From Capsaspora owczarzaki ATCC 30864 (lineage: Eukaryota; Opisthokonta; Filasterea): a stretch of DNA of 64,000 bases. The notes below the pieces were generated by a model. The model saw only the letters and a list, made by a program, of their open reading frames with translations. It was not told the DNA's origin and ran no database searches. The translations under genes and the position numbers were made by a program. This document shows positions 49,200-60,765 of the stretch, one piece after another. The first letter of the stretch is position 1. Every line of letters starts with the position of its first letter. The stretch is taken from the NCBI RefSeq assembly GCF_000151315.2, contig NW_011887295.1, forward strand, positions 1,667,914-1,731,913, read 5' to 3'.

Positions 49200-49228
49200 G
49201 GACTGAGTCTTTTTAGGGAGGCCCTCTC
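49200..49228 (-). repeat. Right terminal inverted repeat of the pogo element
   Basis: Exact inverted copy of the left repeat, followed by the TA duplication. Confidence 0.97.
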
Positions 49229-49230
49229 TA

Positions 49231-49483
49231 TTGGGACGAGTTCAACGACAAACTGGATTTAGCATTGAAGAAGGGTGAGCTGAGGATGGGAGAGTGAAGC
49301 GTGCGGGACGTGAGCGACATTATTGTGATTCGGATTTTGGGAGACCGATTGAATGCTCGTTGTGTGCATGGGTGACTGGCACAAGCTAACATCAGAGTTA
49401 AATAATCTACTCTCACATGCATTGATGCGGCTGGTTGAATTTGGGGCTGCACTCCACTCTACTTTGGACAACAGCAGTACAAA
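49231..49483 (+). promoter_or_regulatory. PGK leader/promoter, separated from its divergent partner by the transposon
   Basis: 253 bases between the right end of the element and the PGK start codon. Together with the 78 bases before the left end (46011-46088) this was once a ~330-bp shared divergent promoter of PGK and the PKA regulatory subunit (inference). Confidence 0.5.
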
Positions 49484-51990
49484 ATGGCACTCAACAAGCT
49501 CGGCATTCGCGACCTCGATCTCGCTGGCAAGCGCGTTCTGATCCGGTAAGAAGGGCACACACACACACACATGCCACGCGCGCCGCTCCTCCTCCAACGA
49601 CAACAAGCATTCATCTACGTTAGCCTTCATCCAGCACAACATCGTCATCACCCGTCTGGGCATGCAAACGACGTGAGGTTGGGGATGGTGAATGGGTCAC
49701 GAATGGCGAAATCTGCTTCAGTTCCTTTCGTCGCACTTCCTCCTCCTCCTCGTTTTTCCCTACGCTGCTCCGTTGCGTTCCTTCCACTAACGCTTGCTTG
49801 CTTCCTTGTCGCTTGCTTTGTCGCCCGTCTTGGTGTCTTGGTTGGGCAGCGTCGACTTTAACGTCCCGCTCGACAAGAAGCAGAACATTACCAACAACCA
49901 ACGCATTGTCGCTGCGCTGCCCACGATCAAGTACGCCCTCGAGAACAACGCCAAGGCCGTCGTCCTCATGAGCCACCTCGGTCGCCCCGACGGCCGCCGT
50001 CTCGAGGACCAGTCGCTCGCCCCGGTCGCCAAGGAGCTCGAGAAGCTCTTGAGCAAGTGCGTGCGCAATGCGATGGCAATGGGACCACATCCCTTTTTTT
50101 TTTTTTTTTTTTTTTTGGATCCATTGCGATTCGCGATTACTCACCGTTTGTTGCGTTTGTTGTTGTTTTTGGCATCCCACAGGCCTGTTCAGTTCCTCAA
50201 CGACTGCGTCGGCGAGGAGGTCGAGAAGGCGTGCGCCAATCCTGCTCAAGGTGCTGATCTCCTTGCTCATTTTTTTTTTTTTTTTGCTTTCTTCTCCCAT
50301 GTCGATCTGACGCGTTGTGCTTGCTTGTATGATTAGGCTCGATCATCCTGCTCGAGAACTTGCGCTTCCACCTCGAGGAGGAAGGCAAGGGCCTCGACAA
50401 GGACGGCAACAAGGTAAAAGCTCTTGTTGTTGAAACGACTGTTGTTGCCATCCTCTGTGCCTGTCGTCTCAGAGCCAATGGGCACTTGTCGTGAGCAAGA
50501 GAGCGAGCGCGCGCGCGCGCAAGAACGAGCGACTGACGAACTCACTCTATTCTTTTCGATGGTAGGCCTCCGCCACCAAGGACCAGATTGCTGCCTTCCG
50601 TGCCAGCCTCACCAAGCTCGGCGACGTCTACATCAACGACGCGTTCGGCACCGCCCATCGCGCACACAGCTCGATGGTTGGCGTCAACCACTCGCAGCGT
50701 GCTGCCGGCTTCCTCATGAAGAAGGAGCTCGACTACTTTGCCAAGGCTCTCGACCACCCCGAGCGTCCCTTCCTTGCCATTCTTGGAGGGTATGTTTGTC
50801 AACCAACTTGGCATTCTTTTGATGGGGAGTCGAGACAGCGTTGTGTTGTCTCGAAGGAACCGCATGAGCTCACGAAAAAAAAAATAATCGTTTGATTTGC
50901 TCCATCCAGCGCCAAGGTTTCCGACAAGATTCAGCTCATCAACAACCTCCTCGACAAGGTCGATGAGATGATCATTGGTGGCGGCATGGTCTTTACTTTC
51001 AAGAAGGTCTTGAACAACATGGAGGTACACAGAAACGCCAACAAACAAGCAATACAAAGCGAGAGGGCGCTTTTTGATGGCATTGGCGCGTTCGATCGTC
51101 ATTTCGCGGAGTTTTCTGACCTGATGCGTGATTTCTATCCGCACTGCCCCAACTTTTCTGCTTTGCGTGGTGCAGATCGGCAAGTCGCTTTTCGATCAGG
51201 AGGGCTCCAAGATTGTCCAGGACATTATCTACAAGGCCAAGGAGAAGAACGTCAAGCTGCACTTCCCCGTTGACTATATCACTGCCAGCAAGTTTGGCGC
51301 CGACGCCGAGGTGCGTTTTTTTTTTCTGACCGGGGTCATGCATTTTCAGAAATGATGAGCGGTGATCTCATCACTTGATTGCTCACATCGGGGACTTTTC
51401 GCGTGCTTGCATGTTTCCAGACTGGTGTTGCTACCGACGCCTCCGGTGTCCCCGCTGATTGGCTCGTAAGTGGAATTTTGGAGGCTTTGCTCTGCGCCTT
51501 CCATTCTAGTCCTTCCCATTGATCCTCACCTCGATTTTTTTGGCTTTGCAGGCGCTTGACTGCGGCCCAGAATCTGCCAAGATCTTCGCCGAGGCCGTTG
51601 GCCGCGCCAAGACTGTTCTCTGGAACGGCCCCATGGGTGTGTTTGAGTTTGAAAAGTTTGAAAAGTGCACCAAGGCCGTCATGGACGCTGTTGTCGCCTC
51701 CACGGCCAAGGGCACGATCACCATCATCGGTGGCGGTGACACGGCCACTGCCGCTGCCAAGTACAACGCCGAGGAGCAGGTCAGCCACGTGAGCACTGGT
51801 GGCGGTGCGTCGCTCGAGCTGCTTGAAGGTGTGTATACTTGTGTGGCATTTCCGGATTTTGTGCTTGCCTTGTGTTCAGAATTCTGTTGGATGTATTTCT
51901 CACTTGGTCGTACCACTTTCTCCATTCTGTTTTCCATCAAAACCAGGCAAGGAGTTGCCAGGTGTTACCGCTCTTTCTGCCAAGCTTTAA
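49484..51990 (+). CDS. PGK: Phosphoglycerate kinase
   Basis: Glycolytic enzyme making ATP and 3-phosphoglycerate from 1,3-bisphosphoglycerate. Ten exons: 49484-49545, 49850-50056, 50183-50250, 50337-50413, 50566-50789, 50910-51024, 51176-51310, 51421-51465, 51552-51828, 51947-51990; about 417 residues, the normal size. Motifs: [46 protein letters not shown] and the nucleotide loop GGGDTATAA, with [18 protein letters not shown] at the end. It is the most intron-dense enzyme gene in the window; intron 2 carries a 22-base T-run. Confidence 0.97.
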
Positions 51991-52507
51991 GGTTGTGGGG
52001 GGTTGTTGTTTGCGGGTGCGTTTTGTTGCTCTCCCAACGCTTTTGACAGCACGTGTATCAATCGCACATTATCATGGTCTTTTCGTCAGTCTGCAGCAGT
52101 TCATTGTAGATCATGAATGCATGCCAAATTTCCAAAGGATCCATTTCTTTGACGCTCGTTCGCGATCGACCTGAGATGTCAATCCGTTTACAACCCTACA
52201 GAATCGCTAGCAATCCGCACGTTCACCTGCCTCGTGTTTATTGTTTTTCGCGCTTTCGCTTTGCACCTCCGAATGAGTTTAACGCTCAAGCCTCAAATTT
52301 CACGCTTTGTGATTTCAACCCGCTCAACGCGCCCTCCATCCACAGCCATTGCCATCCTCGCATCACATCCAAGCATCGCACTTGCTCCCAAACACCATTT
52401 CGAATTCTCGACAAAGTGTCAAGTGTTTATTTTCGTTATTTTAGTTGTTTTTATTTTGATTGTTTTGTTTTGTTTGTTTTCTCTCCAAAACCAAACAAAA
52501 CCGCATT

Positions 52508-52539
<32 letters not shown>

Positions 52540-52711
52540 CCCTTCGATCCTTTCGCTACACTCGCTGTCGTCCCCAGCTGTGCTTTTGCTGGCTTGATCA
52601 CAACCAACGTCCAACTACATCCCACAAGCACGCATCTGACTTTTGGGGAAATTCCGAGCACGCCTCATCGACCCACAGAGCTGGAAATCGCCCCTCTGCT
52701 GCCAAAAACAA
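51991..52711. other. Intergenic region, PGK 3' end and RasGEF promoter
   Basis: 721 bases with a long T-run at about 52508-52540. No gene was recognised. Confidence 0.6.
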
Positions 52712-54864
52712 ATGCTGTTCTCACTGATCGCCTTCCTCGGGCTGATCGCTGGACTGCTCTACCTCGCGACTGGCGCACGGCCGCTCAAGTGGTGGCGTCC
52801 AGACACGCTTGTTGCCCACGACCTGCGCACCCTGCCCTACATGCTCAGCTACCCATTCGAAGCGCCAGATTCGCGCCAGAACATCATCTTTGACTCGGCG
52901 TCCGCCGCTGCTTCTTCTCCTTCCAGCACGACTCCGGCTCCTGCCACGCAAAACTCTGCTGGTGCTGCTGCTGCTGCTGCTGGTGGTGTTGCCACGCCGC
53001 CAAACACGCCGCCGAGTGCCAGTCGCGCGGGCTCGCACGCCCAGCTCGTCTCCACTCCGTCCTCGGCGTCCATTGGCACCGAGCTGCCTGGCATCCGCGC
53101 CGCGTCGCTCGATAAGCTCGTCCAACGACTCACGCATCACTCCATTTCGGACGCCAACTTTGCTGCCAACTTCCTGATGACCTATCGCGCCTTCTCCACG
53201 CCTGCAGAGCTCCTCGAGAAGCTGATTCATAGATACCACGTCCCGCTCACCCCGTCGTCTGGCCGCGGTGCCGCCACGTACGACAAGGACTTTGTCCACC
53301 CCATCCAGGTGCGTGTGTGCAACGTGGTCAAGCTGTGGGTCAAGACTGGCTACCGCGATTTCGTCAACAACCCGACGTTGATTGCCCGTCTCAAGTATTT
53401 TGTCGCCCTTATGCGCCGCACGGGTCACGAGGCCCTCGCCGACGCTGTCATCAAGTCGTTTGACAAGCAGGCTGCCAAGTTTGCTGCAGACGAAGCTGCC
53501 GCAGCGCGTCTCGCCGCTGGCCAGGTCGTCTCCCCTGCCTCCGGCCCTTCGTCGCCCGCCAGCTCGCAGCCCGGCACTCCCCGACCTGGAACTCCCGTGG
53601 CCGGCTTGCCTGCTTCGGCACCATCAACTCCCGCGCACGGGTCGCTCGCGACCGCTGTGGCAGCCTCCCCCGCAGCTCCCACCTCCGCGACCTCGTCTCC
53701 AGCCATTCTCAAGACACCCGTGTCCCGCGCCATGAATGCACACATCCCGTCTCGCTCGCCGTCCAAGGAGGAGATTATTGCTTCGCCCATCCCCATGATG
53801 CCTCCATCGGATCTCGTCGCTGACATTACGTCCTTCCTCAACAAGAAGCAAGGCTCGGCCACCGACCGTATGAGCCGTTACACTGCCATGCTGTGTTCTG
53901 ACAGCTTGGATGCTCTTGAAATTGCGCGTCAGGTACATGTGGACTGGGCGATGCTGCTTTGACGAGTTGGACCTTGCCTTTTTTTTTTTTTTTGTTTGTT
54001 TTTTTTTTTTTTTTTGTTTGTTTGTTTGTTTGTTTTGTGCTCATCTTGAACGCATCATCCGTCTTGCACAGATTACGCTGGTGGACTATGAGCTGTTCCG
54101 CGCCGTCGAGCCCGTTGAATGCTTGGAGCAAGCCTGGAGCAAGAAGGATAAGCTCACCCGTGCGCCCAACGTGCTGGCATTCATCAAGCGCTTCAACGAT
54201 CTCAGCTTGTTGGTCGTCTCGTGCATTGTGCTCACGCCTGACATCAAAGCACGAGCGCTTGTCTTGCGCAAGTTTATGCTGATTGCTCAGGTAAGGAAAA
54301 TGATTTGACTGTTTTCTGAGGCGTGATGCGACGAGAACGAAAATCCTCGCTCACTATTGCTTCAACCCATACCTCTCGCCTGACTCTCAGGCCCTCCGCG
54401 AGCTGCAAAACTTCAACTCACTCGTTAGCATTGTCGCGGCAATGAACTCATCGCCCATCCATCGTCTCCGCAAGACAATGGAGCTGGTCCCCGAGAAGGT
54501 TCGCCAGCAGTTCAAGGCAATCGAAGACCTGGTGGGCGCGAGCAGCAACTACAAGCAGTACCGCACGCGATTGCACAACCTGGATCCCCCTTGCATCCCG
54601 TACATTGGCGTCTATCTCTCCGACCTCACCTTCATCGAGGACGGCAATTCGTCCAAGGTCGAGGGCCTGACCAACTTTGACAAGTACCGTCGTGTCGCAT
54701 CGGTGGTCCGTGAGATTATGCAGTATCAGGACACCCGCTACAACCTCGTCGCAATACCCGCGGTCATCAAGCTGTTCTCACCCGACGTCTCGGACGAGCT
54801 CGGCATCAATGAGGACAAGGCGTACGAAAACAGCTTGCTCTGCGAGCCCCGCGCCGCGTCCTGA
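52712..54864 (+). CDS. Ras guanine-nucleotide exchange factor with N-terminal membrane anchor
   Basis: Three exons, 52712-53932, 54072-54290 and 54391-54864, give 637 residues. The first ~22 residues (MLFSLIAFLGLIAGLLYLAT) are a hydrophobic anchor. After a Ser/Ala/Pro-rich linker comes the REM/RasGEF_N domain (RAASLDKLVQRLTHHSISD, NFLMTYRAFSTPAELLEKLI), a second Pro/Ser-rich linker, then the catalytic CDC25 domain: SLDALEIARQITLVDYELFR, EPVECLEQAW, FNDLSLLVVSCI, NFNSLVSIVAAMNSSPIHRL, PCIPYIGVYLSDLTFIEDGN, NFDKYRRVASVVREI. It should load GTP on a Ras/Rap GTPase. The membrane anchor would replace recruitment by adaptors (inference). Confidence 0.92.
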
Positions 54865-55109
54865 GTAGCGCCCAACTCTGGTTTCATTGAGTTTGGATGT
54901 GTTTTCATGGTTGTTGTTGTTGTCGTTGTCTTTGTTGTTGTTTTGCTGTCGTTGTTGTTGTTGCTGTTATGTGAACCATTGGTCCTTCATGTATTCGATG
55001 TGTGGGAACTCTCGACTACACCATTTCAGATGATAAATCCAACAAAACTACAAAATGCACATGCAAAAGCTCAGTCGTCGTTTTCGTTTGCCACATTCTA
55101 CTTGCGAAA

Positions 55110-56312
55110 ATGGGCGACGACGAGTTTGAGTTTGGCAGTGCCAAGCCAATGCTCCCAGCAGACCAGATTGCGAGCTTGATTTCGAATGCCTTTTCAACTG
55201 TAACAACGGCTTTACCAGTGCTCTGAGCTCCTGATCATCCTTGGTGTGTGGTGCCACGAGGAACTTGCTCTCACTGTCCGCATGTCATTGTAGTGCGATC
55301 GAGCTCATCCAGAGCGCCTGCTGCTCTTCCACTGCTACCTCACGGCACTGCCACCAATCCCAAGACACATTATTCCACGCGTGGTCGTAAGTGCACAGAA
55401 GAGCGCGTGCAGCAGAGCGGCTCCATTCATTGCGTTTCGTTGAGATTGTTGCTCACCCCGACATCCGACGTTCAATCAACACCATCTCATCACTTCAGGA
55501 GCTGGATGTGCGACGAAACTACATGACATCGCTGGACCTGTCGTCCGCCGGGGCAGAAAGTGATGCAACCGAAAGCCAGAGCGCGTCAGTGCCAGTTGCA
55601 CCTCAGTTCACGTTTGAGTGGACCAAGCTGGCCAAGCTGTCGCTTGGTGCAAACGATTTGACTGAAATGCCAGTGTTGAGTGCGGCACCAAACTTGCGCG
55701 AGCTCGTCATGAACCACAACCGGTTGAAAGCCATCACAAATCTCGAGCATGTTCCGAATCTTGAGCTTCTCGACCTGCGTTCAAACAAACTGGAGGTTGT
55801 CAGTGGGTTGTTGGCTGTGCCTCGGCTTCAACGGTAAAAGTGACGCGAAAGAGCAATACAAGGAGCGTAGGGAGGGGGGGGGCATCGTTTGACTTGAAAT
55901 TTCGAAACCTTGCCACTCACGATTCGCTCATCTCTGCCTCCGCCTGTTTTGGATGACCCGTCCGGATAGGTTGTGTCTATCCTGCAACCATATCGCCCGG
56001 ATAGACTATGAATCCGTTCCTCCACTGTGCGACCTTCAATTCTTCTCCTTGTTTGGCAACTACATTCCCACTCTGGCTGAGATTCTTCCTCTACTACGAC
56101 CAATGGCCAAGCTGCAAAAGCTCTTGATTGGCGGGAATCCGTTTCTGACATCTGCGGCGGAGGTGCCGCCTCCAGAGATTGCGCGAGAGGTGCTCGAGAT
56201 TGTGCCAACGTTGCAGTGGCTCAATTGGGCCCATGTTCCGTCGTACTTTGCAGCATTGAATGCCCAATCGACCTTTATTCACACGGAAAGCACGGCGATG
56301 GCGACGAATTGA
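55110..56312 (+). CDS. Cytosolic leucine-rich-repeat protein
   Basis: ATG at 55110 opens MGDDEFEFGSAKPMLPADQI. The 3' part is certain: an exon ending at 55833 (QELDVRRNYMTSLDLSS, LRELVMNHNRLKAITNLEHV, LELLDLRSNKLEVVSGL) joined in phase 2 to 55970-56312 (LCLSCNHIARIDYE, MAKLQKLLIGGNPFLTSA). These are SDS22-type short LRRs with an LRR-cap-like end. The middle (55200-55500) has several possible splice combinations; the acceptor CAG at 55499 before ELDVRRN is the best-looking one. No signal peptide. No specific orthologue was recognised. Confidence 0.65.
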
Positions 56313-56446
56313 TGTCTCGCCTTGTTGGTGTGTCGTGTGCTTATGGGCCCATGAATACAGATTTGCAAACATTCTCGGCTTTTGGTTTTTGTGCTGCAAC
56401 AATCAAGAGAGTCCTATCTAGCTATCTAATTGTACAAATTTTGTTA

Positions 56447-56680
56447 TTACAACAGCACTTTGCAAGGCTGCAGCAAACTGGCTGCCTCTTGATCGATCAT
56501 GGCAAGCGGCGTGTCGAGTGAGTATTGCCGGAGCGCCCGAACGGCTGTTTGGTGCATTGCGCTTCGTCGTTTTCGTGCGTCTAAAAGTAACTCGAGCTCT
56601 CTGTTGGCTTGTTCCATTCGACGGCACTCGAGCAGCAAATCGAGTAGTGCTTGATCCTCGGCACGTCCCTGCGCATCCAT
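56447..56680 (-). CDS. Small coiled-coil ORF
   Basis: ATG at 56680; 77 residues, MDAQGRAEDQALLDLLLECR then a charged helix (RMEQANRELELLLDARKRRS) and a shorter C-terminal helix. Composition and length resemble a small subunit of a larger complex. It may be the last exon of a gene whose 5' exons lie in 56700-57570. No family was recognised. Confidence 0.4.
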   Translation of the reverse strand: MDAQGRAEDQALLDLLLECRRMEQANRELELLLDARKRRSAMHQTAVRALRQYSLDTPLAMIDQEAASLLQPCKVLL

Positions 56681-57741
56681 CGACGCAACTCTTCCGAAAG
56701 CAAACACAGCAAAAATTAGATTGGTGTTTTGTTGTTTGTTTGTATTTTTCTCACCCATCGAACAAACAAAAGAAAAAAAAGAAACAGAGACAACACCAAG
56801 ACCGACAGCTATTCGAGAAGCCTATGATATGCGCTCATGGTCGCATGGAAAGCGAGCAAAAGGCGACCGTCACAGCGAGCGAAAACGACAACCTCGCTTC
56901 AGCAGGATCTCGGACAAACCCGGATCACTCGAGGTCTCGTCACCCGTCGTGTGTTGCATGTTGTTATGGGCCCACATGTTCGGATTTTTTGTGGTTTGCA
57001 TTACTCATGTCGAGACGAGTTGCGGGATTTGGGCCCAGGTTGAACATGGGCGCATCCCAATTGGCTGCCAATTCGAAAAATTGACCGCCAAACGCTGCTG
57101 CATCCCCGCATCGTGAACACGTCGAGCTTCCGTCTCCGAGCTAAGAAAAGCATGTGAATGAAAACCCCGTACGACACAGAGCAAGCTTACCAAGCCCCGG
57201 TGCGCGTGTTGTGTGTGTTGGGAGCGGATTATGGGGAAACTCTGGTTGAAAATAAGCAAAGAAAAAAACCCGCGAACTTTTGAACAAGGGAAAGAAGGAC
57301 TGAACGACAAATGAAGGCATTGAGTTGAGTGAGGCGGGTTGTTTGTTGTCTGATGGATGGACTCATCGATCATTGGGAGAATGCGATGGGGGTTGAAAGC
57401 CAGAATCGGGCACGGGGAGCGTTGCGCCGGAATGCGAATCAACGACCTCTGGTTGGTTGGGGCCATCCGTGACACCAACCATAGCTCGGTTTCCAATGTC
57501 AGGGCAGTCGAATCATCCACTTGATTGGATGAGTCGGACGTGTCGACTACTTTATTTGCTGGTTGACTCACTCACCGCTTGGCGTTTGGCGAGTTTTCCG
57601 GTTCCGTGTTGTTCCATGCAAAATCGCTGTCAATGCTCACATTCAACAAGCACTTCACTCCTCTTTCATCATCATTATTGTTATTATTCTTTATCACCTT
57701 GCGTCTCTGCTTGTCCTCGTAGTGCTGTAGCCATTGTAGCC
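56681..57741. other. Region without a recognisable gene
   Basis: 1061 bases. A minus-strand frame (57571-57005) is open but has no domain-like composition, and short plus-strand frames are likewise unconvincing. It probably contains the 5' part of the small coiled-coil gene and the promoter of the 7TM gene. Confidence 0.5.
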
Positions 57742-59837
57742 ATGTCGGTCGCGAATCCACTCGGGACACTGCTCTGGCAGACGAGCAACGCCATCCATAC
57801 CAGCGCCGCGGACGCTCCCCTGCACAGCATTCTCACTCCAGTGAACAACTGCGACCGCGTCTGTCCAAACGCGATTGGCAGTGGCCAGTGGTCGCTGTGG
57901 GTGCTCGGTGAGTGGCTGTTTAAGAACCCTCCCATTGAGCCGCTCGCTGTGTGTCTCTGCTTCTCCACTCCCGCTCCCCCCCCCTTCGACCCAGCCCAGC
58001 CCACCGACCTTCCTCTTGTCCTAAACCCCATCTCTCGTCGCTGTCTTGCTCCCCTCCCCCTTTCCACCAACTCATCTCGTCGTGTGTCTTCCATAGTTAT
58101 TTTTTATTTTTTTTTTTTATTTTTCCAGCCATCATGTGCTTTGAGTTCGCTGCGGTCGACCGAAGCCAGCCCACAATCGCCAGCCGCCATCTCACTCACA
58201 TACTCAAATATCAAAGAAGAGGGTGCAAGGGCTCCTTGTGAATTGCGTCTCGGTTTGGGCGGCAGCGGACGGAGCGGAAGTGTGCGGGCTAGAAGTGGCT
58301 GCTGGCTCGCTCGTTTTGTCGGAGTTCCGGTTTCAGAGGTGAGAAGAGGGGAGGGGTTTTCCGCCGTTGAGATACGGGATTGATTGTCAACGCGATGCTC
58401 GTGTTCAAAAGTGACCGAACGGCCGAGTTCAGCCGAGCTGATACACTGGCTGCAACCGGCTTTTAAGGGCAGCGAGTTCCATCCGTATCATGCTTGATGG
58501 ACGTAGTCAAAGAATGCGGATGTCAATGTACTGACTCTTGACTTGTGTTTTTGTTTGCTGTTTGTTGGTTGGATTGAAACGCAGCGGTGCTGTATTATTT
58601 CATTGCTGTGGGAAGTGTCTCGTTGATTGTGAGCCGGTGCCTCGCAGTGCGGTCACTCCAGCTCACTTCGTTCCGGGTAAGAAGCGTTCGGCAATCGTCA
58701 TTGCAGTGCTTTGTGCAAAACACAAAAAGAGAAGAAGAAGATGCTTGTTTGGACTCACGCCATCGGCTGCGTTTTTGGCAGAGTATCTTTTTGGTGCTTG
58801 CGTTCTGCTTTTCCTTCCTGCGAGGCGTGCTCGTCACGTTTAACTTTTCATGGGTTGTCATCTCTCTCATTTTCGTCGGCCAGCTACTGCCCGTGTTTTT
58901 CCAGTTTGCCATGTACGTTGCGAACTCGAATGATGTTTTTTTTTCTGAACGAATGTTTTTGATGGTTTGATTTCTAAACCGTGAATTCTCACACTCACTC
59001 ACACACGACACCCTCCTCCCTACCCGAATCAGGTTTTCGCTCTTGATTGTGTTCTTGGCCAAGTGCCAGTACATGATGCAAGACAACGACTCGATCATTC
59101 GAAAGTTCCTGTATCCAATCTACATTGGCATCCTGGTGGTCTTCTTTTTGATCTCGGTTATCATGGCGTTCATCATTGCCGAAAACAACGATCCCGATGA
59201 CCACCGTGTGCTCACCCGTGGCTTCGACCGCGACATTGCCATCTACTCGAGCATTGTCTTTGGCACGCTGTTTATCTGTACGGCTCGTCGTTGTTGCTGT
59301 TGTTGTCTTGTAGCAGGCAAATTCGCTCACACGTCGTTCTCCCACACTAGTGGTTTGCACGTACGGCTACCGCACCTACAAGCTCGTGTTGATATTCTCT
59401 CTCTCCAAGAAGAAGGAACGCAAGGTATGAGCCACCACATCTTCCAAGCTCGTGCTGCACGGCACGCCACTCACTCTAGCTGTTCTGTTGTCCTCCAGGT
59501 GCGTCGGTTTGCGATGGTTGCGCTGCTCTACCTGGTCGTCTTGGTGGCTCGCGTGCTTTGGGACGTGACCTACTTGGCTGGGATTAATATCGCTCAGCAG
59601 CAGATGAACGACATGATCATCGACTCGAACAACGACTACTTTATTTGCATGCTGGTCTTTTACTTTGTCGTGGACATTGTCCCGACGGGCGCCATTCTGC
59701 TCGCCTTCTACTGCTGGCTCCCGAACCGACCAGCAGCCGAAATCACCGTCACCGAAACGCAGCGATCCATGTACGGCGCGACCCCGGGCTACAGCACCTT
59801 TGGCACCAATCACGACGAGCCTGGCGATGATGATTGA
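57742..59837 (+). CDS. Seven-transmembrane protein, GPR137/TOM1 (THH1) family
   Basis: Six exons, 57742-57907, 58585-58676, 58782-58912, 59033-59277, 59351-59424 and 59499-59837, give 348 residues. Seven hydrophobic helices can be counted, the last being YFICMLVFYFVVDIVPTGAI followed by LLAFYCWLPN, which aligns with the WELLPT segment of animal GPR137. The charged loop LSKKKERKVRRFAM lies before helix six. Animal GPR137 proteins are lysosomal and influence Rag/mTORC1; plant TOM1/TOM3 are vacuolar. The C-tail is acidic (HDEPGDDD). Family placement is by topology and short motifs, so it is moderately secure. Intron 1 (677 nt) is long. Confidence 0.72.
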
Positions 59838-60765
59838 GTGTAGTGTTATCTTTTCATGTCCTTATTATTGTTTGTATGATGAATGTATTTTGTGTGTCGA
59901 TTTTGAAAACAACCCAAAGTCCCAACTTTGATTCTGGTTGATACTGTTGCACAGCACGAGGCGGTGTATCCAAACCCATGCTTGCTTGGTACGGGGCGCA
60001 GCACTGATGAATCGTACAAGAACGGGGACAAAGGCAGAGTATCAGCGAGTTTGTCACTCTTGCACTCGAGTGTCTTGAAGAAGCTGCAGACGATCGCCCG
60101 TCCTTTGGTAGCATCCTTGTTTCGTTGGATCCGTGATGACAAGCGGAAGATGTTGTTGTTTTGAGGCTGAGCGTGTATTTGTTTGTGATAAGCTCACCAT
60201 TCGTTCGTTCTGTTGCTTTGTGTCTTGTTCGTTTCCCTGCTTCTAGTAAAGTTTCCAGCTCCTGTTCACGATACTTTATGTTCACATCCCGCCAAAATCC
60301 TCCGTTCTGGGACAAATCTATTGTTTTCGTTATTTCTTCTCCCTCTCGTTATTCTCGAGCTCCACCACTTTCCTATTTCCTATTCCCACCACCCACTCAC
60401 TCACTCACTCACTCCCACTCTTACATTTCTCTTCTCCAGATTCTCCAATGCTCATTGCTGCTGCGCTGGGATTGGCGTGCTGCCTGCACACCAGTTTTAT
60501 GGCATCGTGTTTCAGACTGGCTTGCTTTCGAGACTTTTTTCGCCTTCTCTTTTTTTCTTTCTTTTTGAATGTCTTTGTTGCTATTTCTTTCCATTGGAAA
60601 AGCAGCGTTCTCTGCTTTGCTCATGCGAATGATGCGAGTCGCGCCGTATTGAAACAACAATTCGAGCCAAATTCAACGTTCAATGTTCAAAATCACTCTT
60701 GTTTTTAGGACCCTCTTTCAAAACTCGACTCCAACCCCAACCCCCTGCGCGCGCGTTCAACAAAA
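59838..60765. other. Intergenic region before G6PD
   Basis: 928 bases, with T-rich and ACTC-repeat segments (about 60397-60420). No gene was recognised; short open frames lack domain character. Confidence 0.55.

Larger units (their letters stand above)
46089..49228 (+). mobile_element. pogo/Tigger-type DNA transposon, complete (3140 bp)
   Basis: Perfect 29-bp terminal inverted repeats (46089-46117 and 49200-49228) are flanked by a TA target-site duplication (46087-46088, 49229-49230), as expected of Tc1/mariner-pogo elements. A 15-bp core CCCTAAAAAGACTCA is repeated inside the ends at 46137-46151 and 49054-49068, probably extra transposase-binding sites. It encodes a DDE transposase and a second overlapping frame. 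Perfect repeats and open frames suggest recent insertion. It sits in the short region between the divergent PKA regulatory subunit and PGK genes. Confidence 0.95.

Noticed and set aside
57005-57571. A 188-codon minus-strand frame
   Set aside because: No recognisable domain or coding-like composition, and its start is not an obvious ATG with family support.
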